Shown here piece after piece: positions 1-7,621 of a DNA stretch of 64,000 bases (positions within the stretch are counted from its first letter, which is position 1; every line of letters begins with the position of its first letter). The stretch lies in the NCBI RefSeq assembly GCF_900155595.1, contig NZ_FTPB01000003.1, forward strand, positions 391,990 to 455,989, read 5' to 3'. Under the pieces are notes generated by a model. The model was not told where the DNA came from, ran no database searches, and saw only the letters and a list, made by a program, of their open reading frames with translations. The position numbers and the translations under genes were made by a program. The DNA is from Actinomyces mediterranea. GTDB lineage: Bacteria; Actinomycetota; Actinomycetes; Actinomycetales; Actinomycetaceae.

Positions 1-2
1 AC

Positions 3-281
3 AACGACACGCTCACGGGCCTGGGGATCAAGGCGTCGACGGGGACCGTGGGGGATTCCTACGACAATGCGCTCGCCGAGACCGTCAACGGCTTGTACAA
101 GACCGAGCTCATCTACACCGGGCAGTGGGAGTCCCTGGCCGAGGTGGAATTTGCGACCTTGTCGTGGGTGCACTGGTGGAACACCGCTCGCCTCCATCAG
201 GCACTGGGCTACCAGACGCCCGAAGAGGTCATCCACACCTACAATCAACGCCGGACACCAACACCGGTGACCACCCACTAA
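3..281 (+). CDS. IS3-type transposase, C-terminal part (cut by window edge)
   Basis: This is the end of a DDE transposase of the IS3 group (OrfB, rve core domain). The frame is open from base 3, so the N-terminus lies outside the window. The motif GDSYDNALAETVNGLYKTEL carries the last acidic residue of the DDE triad, and WVHWWNTARLHQALGYQTPEE is the usual C-terminal signature of the family. The frame stops at 279-281. The same reading frame stays open afterwards and runs straight into the next gene, so the element appears to have inserted in or next to that gene. Activity cannot be judged because the N-terminal half is not shown. Confidence 0.85.
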   Translation, partial: NDTLTGLGIKASTGTVGDSYDNALAETVNGLYKTELIYTGQWESLAEVEFATLSWVHWWNTARLHQALGYQTPEEVIHTYNQRRTPTPVTTH

Positions 282-326
282 AAGAAGCGGAACAAAACCT
301 GGGGCGCTTCAAAGGTTCCTGTCCAC

Positions 327-776
327 GTGCATGAGCCGGAGCTTCAGTCCAATGCGTATACGTATTCGGCTTTTGGTGCAGAACAAGCCGCGAAGCATTA
401 CCTGGCGCTCATGGACTACGCGTGGGAGACCGGCGACACCACCTCTTTGAGAGAGTTTGTCAATACTGATGCGTGCATGCCGTGTGTTGAGTTCATTGAA
501 CGCATTGAAGACCTGTATGCATCTGGTGGGTGGTCGCATGGCGGCAAATACCGGGTCGTTAAGACACACGAAACGCTCGACGTGTCAGAGGTCACAGGTG
601 TTCCCGACTCATTCGCTGTTCGGTTCACGGTCCAGACTGACGCGTATCAGACGTACCGAGATGGAGAGCTCAGCGACCACCCTGAAGTATCGTTCCTTCT
701 TGATCTGTTGATGCAGTGGGATGGGCACAACTGGCACGTCTACGAACAGGAAGCATCCGATGTCCCTCAAGAGTAA
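327..776 (+). CDS. DUF6318-like protein, probably truncated at its N-terminus
   Basis: The 149-residue product looks like the DUF6318 family of actinobacterial cell-surface proteins: an alpha-rich start (AAKHYLALMDYAWETGDTTSL), a CMPCVEF cysteine pair, then a beta-rich part ending in a W-rich segment. Family members normally begin with a signal peptide and lipobox. None is present here, and the frame is open upstream through the IS3 end from base 282. I infer that the IS insertion removed the secretion signal, so the protein may be non-functional or mislocalised. It overlaps the following gene by 17 bases, which suggests the two were co-expressed. The family assignment is from pattern memory and is moderate. 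Confidence 0.55.
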   Translation: MHEPELQSNAYTYSAFGAEQAAKHYLALMDYAWETGDTTSLREFVNTDACMPCVEFIERIEDLYASGGWSHGGKYRVVKTHETLDVSEVTGVPDSFAVRFTVQTDAYQTYRDGELSDHPEVSFLLDLLMQWDGHNWHVYEQEASDVPQE

Positions 777-1707
777 AGCACTAACCGCCGCTCTCGCTGC
801 TGCCACTGTCATTATGACAAGCCACGGAGCATACGCGAGTTCCGATACTGACTATGATTTTCGAACGAATACGAGCGGGTCAAACATCAACATGGATGCG
901 TCTCGTACGACTGTGCAGGATTCTGGGGCGTCTGTTGATTCGTCTGTGGTTGAGTCGGGTGAGGTGCGTGTGGGGGTGGCTCCTGCGGTGGAGCGGAGGT
1001 TGTCGTGTTGGCAGAAGCGGGATGCGGGGAATTTGGATCTGGAGGATCCTACGTGCAAGAACGTGACGTGGACTGCGGGGGCGAATGGGGTTCCTGACGA
1101 TAACCACGATCAGAGGATTCGCTTGCCTGTGCCCACCACTGATGAGGAGCCTGTTGACAGTGTTCCTGACGCTCGCGTGCTGTTGGAGTATGCGGTCGCC
1201 CGCGTGCAGGCTAGTGGCGCTGGCTTGGTGAAGCAGCCCACGTGGGACACGCTCATCGATGTGCCCACCCTGGTGTATGTCACTGCCCCGACGCAGACGC
1301 TGACCACCACCTTGTTCGGCGCACAGGTGACCCTCACCTTGGAGGCGACACGGTTCTCCTATGACTTCGGGGACGGGACTGCGCCGGTGGTGACCACAGA
1401 CCCGGGTGCCCCGTATCCGGCCACGCGCGTGTATCACGTGTATCAGCGTAAGCAGCCGGATGTGGTGATCACGCTGACAACGACATGGCGGGGTAGTGTG
1501 ACCAGTCCTTTTGACGGATCGACAGCCTCTTTGAATGGTGTGGTGACGACGGTAGAGTCCACACAGCCATTTAAGGTGTGTAAGGCGCATATTTACACGG
1601 TTCCTCTCCCAGAAGAACGCACCCGCGAAGAACAAGCCCACCTCGATGAGTTCGAGCGCCGCTCCACACAAGAATGCCACCTCTGGAACACCACCCCCAC
1701 CCACTAA
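760..1707 (+). CDS. Secreted PKD-domain protein
   Basis: This is a 315-residue exported protein of unknown role. I chose the ATG at 760 because it is preceded by AGGAAGC and opens a clear signal peptide (MSLKSKALTAALAAATV... ending near AYA-SS). An upstream in-frame ATG at 721 lies deep in the previous gene and would spoil the signal. The mature part has an acidic, Ser/Thr-rich linker, then a PKD-like beta domain around residues 200-250 with FSYDFGDGT and a later RVYHVY element. The C-terminus is rich in charged residues and has paired cysteines. No membrane anchor is visible. It overlaps the preceding DUF6318-like gene, an arrangement I associate with other actinobacteria. The function is not known. 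Confidence 0.7.
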   Translation: MSLKSKALTAALAAATVIMTSHGAYASSDTDYDFRTNTSGSNINMDASRTTVQDSGASVDSSVVESGEVRVGVAPAVERRLSCWQKRDAGNLDLEDPTCKNVTWTAGANGVPDDNHDQRIRLPVPTTDEEPVDSVPDARVLLEYAVARVQASGAGLVKQPTWDTLIDVPTLVYVTAPTQTLTTTLFGAQVTLTLEATRFSYDFGDGTAPVVTTDPGAPYPATRVYHVYQRKQPDVVITLTTTWRGSVTSPFDGSTASLNGVVTTVESTQPFKVCKAHIYTVPLPEERTREEQAHLDEFERRSTQECHLWNTTPTH

Positions 1708-1756
1708 ACACACACAACACAACAACAACCACACAACACAGACAACGGCTGCACCT

Positions 1757-1885
1757 GCATAAACGCACACAGTTTCTCCGTGCCTATCCCCCAACGCTTT
1801 CATCCCACCCGCGTGATCTGCGCAAACGTTTCTCACGGTTGGCGTGTAACGACGCGCGACGGTGAAAACTGTGTGCGTATTTGCG
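1757..1885. repeat. Imperfect inverted repeat flanking about 80 bases (MITE-like or long hairpin)
   Basis: ACGCACACAGTTT at 1763-1775 is perfectly complementary to AAACTGTGTGCGT at 1866-1878. Similarity extends outward (GCATAA against ATTTGC) and inward (CTCCGT against ACGGTG) to roughly 24 bases per arm. The enclosed segment encodes nothing recognisable. The convergent genes end at 1707 and 1983, so this could be a small non-autonomous element or a long transcription-end structure. No target-site duplication was evident. Between 1708 and 1757 the plus strand is almost entirely A and C. Confidence 0.5.
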
Positions 1886-1915
1886 GCTGTCGAGTATGTC
1901 GCTGTCGAGTATGTT
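1886..1915. repeat. Tandem 15-base duplication
   Basis: GCTGTCGAGTATGTC at 1886-1900 is followed directly by GCTGTCGAGTATGTT at 1901-1915, differing only at the last base. It lies immediately outside the inverted repeat and downstream of the MFS gene stop. It may be replication slippage or a pair of binding sites. Confidence 0.6.
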
Positions 1916-1982
1916 CCTGACTCGCACGGGAGGGAGTACCCGGTTAAGCGGCGGACAGGACGAGGTCGCTGACGCGTCGGTA

Positions 1983-3170
1983 TTAGCCCCGTGCAGCTTT
2001 GAGGCGATTGAGCCGCTCCGTCATCACCAGACCGAGGATGGCGAGGACGAACAGGTAGTACGGCAACAGCCCCAGGCCCGTCCAACCGGCCAGTACGCCG
2101 AACAGCGGCGGCATCACGGTCGTGCCCGTATAAGCGGCGGCCATTTGGATGCCCACGATCGCCTGAGAGTTCTCGCGCCCGAAGTTCATCGGCGTGGAGT
2201 GGATGATCGCCGGGTACACCGGCGCAGCTCCGACGCCTGCGATGACGAAGCCCGCGAATGACACCACCGCAATCGGCACCGCCACGAAGACGGCACCGAC
2301 CGCGGCGAGCACGAGGCCTCCTCGGATGAGCATGCGATCGCCGACCCTGTCGGCGGAGAAGCCGGAGAGGAAGCGCCCAGCGGTGAGTCCCAGAACGAAG
2401 AGCGCTCCGAAAGAGGCAGCGGACGACGGGTCGAATCCCCGGTCCGTGACGAAGAAGGTGGCGCCCCACAGCATCGCCGTCTGTTCGACGGCGCAGTACG
2501 CGAAGAATGCCAGAAGGATGAAAGGGACTCCGGGGATGCGGACTGCGGTTGTCAGCGGCACGTGCCCCCCGGGTGCAACCTCGTCGCAGGCGGCGCCGTC
2601 CGAGTCTCGCGACGACATCGCTGATACCTTGCGCCACATCGGCAGACTCGCGACGAGTGCTGCAGCTAGGACGATCTGCAGGATACCGATGGTCCGGTAG
2701 GCTGCGGGCCAGTCCCCTCCCAGGGTGAGCGCATAGCTCATGACGAAAGGGCTGATCGATACGCCCACTCCCCAGAAAGAGTGCAGCCAATTCATGTGGC
2801 GGGCGCTGTAATGCAGAGCCACGTAATTGTTCAGTGCAGCGTCGACGGCGCCCGCGCCCAGCCCGTAGGGCAGCGTCCATACGAGCAGCATCCAGAACTG
2901 GGTCGACACGGAGAATCCGAGGAGAGCCACCGCAGTCATCGCGACGGATACCGCTGTGACGAGGCCGGCACCGAAGCGGCGCGTGAGCCGTTCTGAGAGC
3001 AGGGAGGACACAATGGTGCCGATCGCGATGACGACAGTGACAATGCCCGCGAACGAGGTCGGCACCCCGAGGTCGACGTGCATGACCGGCCATCCGGAAC
3101 CGACGAGGGAATCGGGCAGGCCGAGGCTGATGAAAGCCAGATAGATCACCGCGAGCAGCAGCATGTACAT
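1983..3170 (-). CDS. MFS transporter
   Basis: This is a 395-residue major facilitator with about twelve hydrophobic segments. The opening LLAVIYLAFISLGLPDSLVGSGWP is typical of a branch of sugar or drug MFS proteins, and the loop between helices 2 and 3 carries SERLTRRFGAG, a form of the MFS A-motif. The start was placed at the ATG at 3170 because AGAAGAGG lies six bases upstream. The TTG at 3188 would put that site inside the coding region. It sits alone, convergent with the secreted PKD gene, and no substrate can be assigned from sequence alone. Confidence 0.8.
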   Translation of the reverse strand: MYMLLLAVIYLAFISLGLPDSLVGSGWPVMHVDLGVPTSFAGIVTVVIAIGTIVSSLLSERLTRRFGAGLVTAVSVAMTAVALLGFSVSTQFWMLLVWTLPYGLGAGAVDAALNNYVALHYSARHMNWLHSFWGVGVSISPFVMSYALTLGGDWPAAYRTIGILQIVLAAALVASLPMWRKVSAMSSRDSDGAACDEVAPGGHVPLTTAVRIPGVPFILLAFFAYCAVEQTAMLWGATFFVTDRGFDPSSAASFGALFVLGLTAGRFLSGFSADRVGDRMLIRGGLVLAAVGAVFVAVPIAVVSFAGFVIAGVGAAPVYPAIIHSTPMNFGRENSQAIVGIQMAAAYTGTTVMPPLFGVLAGWTGLGLLPYYLFVLAILGLVMTERLNRLKAARG

Positions 3171-3416
3171 GGAAGACCTCTTCTGCAACGCAACTGGGAA
3201 AACGACACGAATCGTTCGGATACGAGGACCCTAACAGGCGGCTGGAATCGTAATCACGCCCGTCCGCCGTGGCTCTACAGCGGATGAGAGCGAAGCACAA
3301 CGAGCCGGGCGTGCAAATGGGAGTGGCATATACGCATGTGGAGGAGCATGATGAGGTCATCGTCCTGATGAAGTGCGAGTTCATACTGACTAGCGTGAAG
3401 CATGTGGAGGTGCGAC

Positions 3417-3539
3417 ATGCGTCCGTGGAATGGAGGAATCAACCTGTGGGAGCCGCCTCAGAAGTGGTTCCGCCGCCACAAGCAATCGAAGGTCTACGCG
3501 GTCCGCGTTGTCTCCCAGCGCCACGTCATACGCCCGTAA
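3417..3539 (+). CDS. Possible small protein, 40 residues
   Basis: A short frame starts at ATG 3417 with GGAGG six bases upstream and ends with TAA at 3537-3539. The product is basic and aromatic (starting MRPWNGGINLWEPPQKW and ending QRHVIRP) with no signal or membrane segment. It lies in the roughly 430-base stretch between the MFS gene and the IS30 remnant that otherwise holds nothing convincing. The good ribosome site and unusual composition are the only support. It could be a remnant of a larger gene. Confidence 0.3.
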   Translation: MRPWNGGINLWEPPQKWFRRHKQSKVYAVRVVSQRHVIRP

Positions 3540-3605
3540 GGGTGCGATGGAAGGCAGGGAGTGCGCGATCTCAAACATCGGCGAGGACGCACCCGATTGC
3601 ATTCG

Positions 3606-3935
3606 TCATAGTGCGCATATCGGCGGCACAGGGGTCGCGCATCCGAAGCGAGGCTCGTCCTCGTTGTCGATCGAGGGCGACGGCTGGAACAGGCGAAGAG
3701 CTGTCAGCTTTCCCGAAGGATTCTCCATCGAGCGCCCTTTGGCGATCTCGTCGACGAGCTTGTCTAATTGGCGCACGAGTTTCATATCCGGTTCGTCGAT
3801 ATCTTGAATGCGTACGCCGCAGATGGAGCCGGTGATGAGGTTCCGATTCAGATTGAGGGCGGGCGCCGCGTCGAGGAACTCGCCGAGCGCGCGACCAGCC
3901 GTGTCATCAACGGCAGGACAACTGGTCGTTGCAAC
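3606..3935 (-). other. Open frame of unknown origin joined to the IS30 remnant
   Basis: Reading on the minus strand, the IS30 remnant frame continues without a stop from about 3935 to TGA at 3606-3608. This part reads like protein (for example NLITGSICGVRIQDIDEPDM and LVRQLDKLVDEIAKGRSME), not like IS sequence. It has no start codon of its own in the expected place. I suspect it is the C-terminal piece of a host gene interrupted by the IS, which I could not identify. Confidence 0.35.
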
Positions 3936-4075
3936 ACTGGTTTGCTTGGTTGATTGTAGATACTCGTTGAAGGCTTCGGCTGGGGTTTTCCAGCCGAGGG
4001 TCTTGCGGGGCCTGGTGTTGAGGGCGTGAGCGACGGCGTCGATGTCTTGTGCCGCCCAGCAGGACAGGGTCTGTG
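3936..4075 (-). pseudogene. IS30-family transposase remnant (C-terminal end)
   Basis: Translation of the minus strand gives ALNTRPRKTLGWKTPAEAFNEYL, the classic C-terminal block of IS30-family transposases, followed by a short tail and the sequence GTTGCAACGACCAGTTG, which resembles an IS30 terminal end. Upstream (higher coordinates) the similarity fades near 4075, and no DDE core is present. Only about 45 codons survive, so this is an inactive fragment left by deletion or recombination. Confidence 0.65.
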
Positions 4076-4215
4076 CCTTTGGGGAAGTATTAGCGCAGTG
4101 TCAAGCCCTGGGTTTGATACTGTTGCTTAGACGCTATGACACCGCCGGTGCGCTGCGGCACTTTTATTTCTTATACGTAAGCCCCGTGCGGAACTCCACT
4201 GGGCCTCCAATAGAT

Positions 4216-5517
4216 CTAGTTCCTTGTCACCGCGCCAGACGCATGCCCGCCGACTGGCGTCCACAAGCGGTCGATGGGGATCACATGCAGACGATCCTGG
4301 TAAGTATAGGAGCGCTTGCCTGCGGTCATCATGATGCCGCCCAGGAAACGGTCGCCGAGCAAATCACGAAGTTTGGCCATGCCGCGAAACTCCGACCCCG
4401 GCGCTCGCTCGCTCGCTTTGACCTCTATAGCCAGCACGCGTCCGTCATCACGCTCGATGACGAGATCGACCTCGTCGCCGTCACTGGTACGCCAATGCCC
4501 GAGCGCAACCGGCTCCCCCAGCCACGAAGCCTGTTTGCGGATCTCCCCCACCACGAACGTCTCCAGAAGATGACCGAAATCGGTCAACGCCGCCGGGTCG
4601 AGGCCTCGCAGCCTGTTGGGGGTGAGGCGAAGCAGCCGTGCGGCAAGTCCGGAATCGACGACGTGGGCCTTCGGCTTGACACTCACCCGGGAGCGCAGCG
4701 TCTTGCCCCAGGCAGGAAGCCGCACGACCAGGAACAGATCCTCCAACAGGCGCAAGTGATTCTCGGCGGTTGCCCTATTGATCCCCAGTTCCTCCGCTCC
4801 GGCGGAGACATTCAACAACTGCCCGGTCCGCGAAGCCACGTGACCCAGCAGATCGGCAAGGGCCTGACGCTCCCGAATTCGACTGAGCTCGACGGCATCG
4901 CGTTCGACGGAAGCACGGACGAAGTCGTCGAACCATCGCGCGCGCGACGCCTCGGTACGGCGCAGCGCTAACGGCATTCCGCCTGAGCAAACCCGATCCA
5001 CATACTCGTCCCTAGAGGTCGTTGATGTGGGGAGCGCCGCCACCGTGTCCGCGACATCTGCGAGCAAACGCTCGAGGAAGTCCTCGCGAACGCCGACGAT
5101 CTCCCCTTGCGACAAGGGCCAGATCACTTGCGAATGCAGGCGACCCGTGAGTGCTTGGGCCGTGCGCGGCAAGGCGTCTTGCCGCGTGGATCCCGTGATG
5201 ACCGCAGTACCCGGGTTGCTTCCCTCTCGGTTCAGGCGCGCCTTGATCGCGTCCAGGACGTCCGGGAGGCGCTGGTACTCATCGACGCACAGCGTCGTAG
5301 CCGTCGATACAGCAGACGTCAGATTCCCTTCCACGGCCTCACGGACCTCGATATCGTCGAGGTCGATGACGCTACTGCCCACCTGCGCCGCGAACGCGCG
5401 CAGAACCGTCGATTTGCCGACCGATCGGGGACCGTGAAGTGCCACCACCGGCTCCACACGCACCTGTTCCACGAGGACCTCGCTCACCCGGCGCGGAACG
5501 ACACTCGTAAGCTTCAT
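4216..5517 (-). CDS. AAA-type ATPase with DUF4143 domain
   Basis: The 433-residue protein has an N-terminal P-loop (GPRSVGKST, residues 29-37), a Walker B region (LCVDEYQRLPD, near residue 100) and a TGS sensor-like motif. A winged-helix-like middle and a C-terminal DUF4143 domain follow, with a PD-(D/E)XK-like core (DGDEVDLVIERDDGRVLAIEVKAS). Proteins of this kind are widespread solitary genes in variable regions. They are often suspected to be toxin-like or nucleic-acid processing factors, but their reaction is not established. The gene is isolated on the minus strand, flanked by the IS30 remnant downstream and about 500 bases of empty sequence upstream. The ATG at 5517 is the natural start just before the P-loop domain. 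Confidence 0.8.
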   Translation of the reverse strand: MKLTSVVPRRVSEVLVEQVRVEPVVALHGPRSVGKSTVLRAFAAQVGSSVIDLDDIEVREAVEGNLTSAVSTATTLCVDEYQRLPDVLDAIKARLNREGSNPGTAVITGSTRQDALPRTAQALTGRLHSQVIWPLSQGEIVGVREDFLERLLADVADTVAALPTSTTSRDEYVDRVCSGGMPLALRRTEASRARWFDDFVRASVERDAVELSRIRERQALADLLGHVASRTGQLLNVSAGAEELGINRATAENHLRLLEDLFLVVRLPAWGKTLRSRVSVKPKAHVVDSGLAARLLRLTPNRLRGLDPAALTDFGHLLETFVVGEIRKQASWLGEPVALGHWRTSDGDEVDLVIERDDGRVLAIEVKASERAPGSEFRGMAKLRDLLGDRFLGGIMMTAGKRSYTYQDRLHVIPIDRLWTPVGGHASGAVTRN

Positions 5518-6042
5518 GAACCTAACCTAGCATTCGCGAGCCGCTCTAGTAAGCAAACATGAGCACCTTAACAGAGCAAATATGATCGCTTGCCGACGCA
5601 AACAAACGCAGACCCTTCTAGCACACGCGGAACTCGCAGCCGAGGGCGGGTCCGGTCCCCGGGAGCTCGGGGAATCAGGCGCTGAGTTTGAGCCCCACTC
5701 CGTTCAATCTCTGCGACCTGCCGTAGCGTCACGCTATCTCGGACAAGGACTGATCCAGCGACACCACGACAAACTGGCGGAACCTCGCGAACCTGTCGGC
5801 GACCTAAGCGCTCTCCAGTTCACGATCAAGAGTCCTGCGACGATAGCCCTTCATCGTTTTACACTGCTATTCCCCGCTTTTCTCGCTACCGTTTTCAGAT
5901 GTTCTTCGCTACCGTTTTCAGCTCTTATTCAGCATGATTCTCGCTGACAGGGGATTAATCCTTCTCTGTAGCACACCGGATGCGGAGGGGCTCCGTCTAT
6001 TTCAGCTTCCGCTCTGTTCGACGCGAACCACCGAGCCCAGTC
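5518..6042. other. Gene-poor stretch with a 16-base direct repeat
   Basis: No convincing gene is present. Open frames here lack family resemblance and ribosome sites. The only structure seen is TCGCTACCGTTTTCAG twice, at 5883-5898 and 5906-5921 (period 23), within a locally T-rich patch. It may be old mobile-element debris or a pair of protein-binding sites. Confidence 0.45.
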
Positions 6043-6735
6043 TCAGATGTGGAAGCGGATGTCGTTGAGCCTCGCATCCGACGCGATCCCCGGGTAGAGG
6101 CTGCGAAGATCCGCCTGATTGCGCGGATCGACCTCGGAGAGGAGAATCGGGGTGACACTGTCGATCACGCCCGGTACCGTGTCAAAGCCTCGCCGCTCGG
6201 CATCTTCGAGGACAAGAGTCGTCGGCCCGCATGTCACCGGATCGTGAGGGCGGAGGAGGCGGGCCCCGCGCCCAGCCAGCGCCTCATCGAGCTGGCGCCG
6301 GTCGATGCGCAGGAAACGGCGGGCATCCTCATCGGGCTGCAGGTATGAGTAGGGCAGGAGGCTGCAGATCGGCACCGATTCGATACCTCCGTTCCCGGCG
6401 TCGCCCGGGACGAGGACGCGGCAGTCGGGATGCTGGTCGAGGAGCACCTGACGGCACCTGCCGCACGGCGGGATCACTCCCCTGCCGCCGTCTCCGACGG
6501 CCACCATGGTCGCGATGGGGCCGACGTGCGCGCTCGCCGCCATTCCCAGCACGACCAATTCGGCACAGGGACCGCCGTTGAAGTGATAGTTGTTCACACC
6601 GGCGTGGATGGTGCCGTGAAGATCCATGGCCGCCGCCGCGACCGTGTGATTGGGATCCTTACCGAGAGTAGCGGCGAGTTCGGTAGCGGCGGCGATGATC
6701 GCATCATTGTTTGCCCAACCGGTCGGAGACGCCAT
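6043..6735 (-). CDS. Cytidine deaminase fused to an ASCH-like domain
   Basis: This is a 230-residue protein. Residues 1-130 form a zinc-dependent cytidine deaminase: GGPCAELVVLG supplies the zinc ligand Cys and catalytic Glu, and PPCGRCRQVL gives the other two Cys ligands. From about 140 the sequence matches the shape of an ASCH domain (FLRIDRRQLDEALAGRG..., GPTTLVLED, PGVIDSVT, ending IRFHI), a fold linked to RNA or nucleotide binding. I started at ATG 6735, since the longer frame upstream crosses a strong hairpin and has no family match. The domain pairing suggests action on a nucleotide or modified base, not only salvage of free cytidine, but the substrate is unknown. Confidence 0.8.
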   Translation of the reverse strand: MASPTGWANNDAIIAAATELAATLGKDPNHTVAAAAMDLHGTIHAGVNNYHFNGGPCAELVVLGMAASAHVGPIATMVAVGDGGRGVIPPCGRCRQVLLDQHPDCRVLVPGDAGNGGIESVPICSLLPYSYLQPDEDARRFLRIDRRQLDEALAGRGARLLRPHDPVTCGPTTLVLEDAERRGFDTVPGVIDSVTPILLSEVDPRNQADLRSLYPGIASDARLNDIRFHI

Positions 6736-6802
6736 AACGCAATACTCCCCGACTGGGCGGCGGCGTACAAGGTCGGCCACGAGGGTCGGACTCAATCGTG
6801 CG

Positions 6803-6839
6803 AAGTGCCCTGCCCTCGATAATCGAGGGCGGGGCACTT
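6803..6839. terminator. Strong hairpin, likely transcription terminator
   Basis: AAGTGCCCTGCCCTCGA (6803-6819) pairs with TCGAGGGCGGGGCACTT (6823-6839) over 17 positions with one G-T wobble and a three-base loop. It lies downstream of the broken gene ending at 6914 and upstream of the deaminase start at 6735. A T-run follows on the plus strand only. Confidence 0.65.
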
Positions 6840-6913
6840 TCAGCCTCGTCGGTCTCACACGTTGAACTTCAACTCGACCTTGCCCGCAGATGCGCGTCAG
6901 GGCCAATCGCTGG

Positions 6914-7621
6914 CTACCTACCCTCCAGGGCGAGCCGATCTGCGTACCCAATAAGACTGGTCACGAGCATGAGGACTTGGACGCAGTTGCGCTTGTTGAA
7001 CTGTCGCGAAGAGACGCCATGAACGCTCGTGTGACGTGAATAGTAGTACGGCACTTTGTCACCGTTTTTCTTCCAGAACTGCTCGTGGGCGTTCCAGATC
7101 GGAAGCCAGACAAATGCTTCGCGAACATCCATCTCGTCAATCACCTGCGGAACATCGGAGTCCCTCTCGCGATTAGTGATCGCGCACCGCTTACTGACGT
7201 CGGGGTTGAGCTACAGAATGAGAGAGTCCAGAGTCACGGTGAAGAGCGCTTGGGCCGACCGATAGTTCTCAGCCCGCATCGCGCCGATTCCGTCTCGAAC
7301 GAACTCCACCACGTGGAGTATCTGTTCAGAGGACACCATATCGAGCATCACGGCACAGTCTTCGATAATAGTCGAATAGCAATTGCCAAGAATGCGTCGA
7401 CGTTCTGCACGGTCATCAGCTCTCAGCAGCCGCAAGGCGGTTCGCCCGCGTGGCACAAGGTAAAGTGGGATGCCCTCTTCCTCGAGAAAGGTCCGCACCG
7501 CGCTGACGTCGATCTCGTCGGCTTGGTCACGCAGATTAGGAGGTAGGATCGAACGGTCGCTCCGCCGCAACAGCTCGGGATCAATGCCCTCCTTAAGCGC
7601 GGGCCCGTATGATGGCGACAA
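6914..7621 (-). pseudogene. Unknown gene interrupted by one in-frame TAG and cut by an IS
   Basis: Two open frames (7621-7211 and 7144-6914) are in the same register. The DNA between them is open except for a single TAG at 7213-7211, after residues TLDSLIL. Reading through gives a continuous, protein-like sequence of about 230 residues with a helical first half (FLEEEGIPLYLVPRGRTALRLL; FVRDGIGAMRAENYRSAQ) and a second half with PYYYSRHTSVHGVSSRQFN and a hydrophobic end. The upstream end overlaps the IS1595-type transposase near 7600, so the original N-terminus was lost as well. The middle resembles helical proteins of accessory or abortive-infection type, but I do not recognise the family. 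Confidence 0.6.

Noticed and set aside
880-3384. An 834-codon open frame on the minus strand
   Set aside because: It is a shadow in another frame of the MFS gene and crosses the PKD gene on the other strand; the translation is Arg/His-rich without family features.
3269-3835. A 188-codon plus-strand frame over the IS30-adjacent region
   Set aside because: Low-complexity Arg/Ser translation, no ribosome site; the minus strand has the protein-like frame.
5582-5947. A 121-codon plus-strand frame
   Set aside because: No family resemblance, no ribosome site, and it covers the direct repeats.
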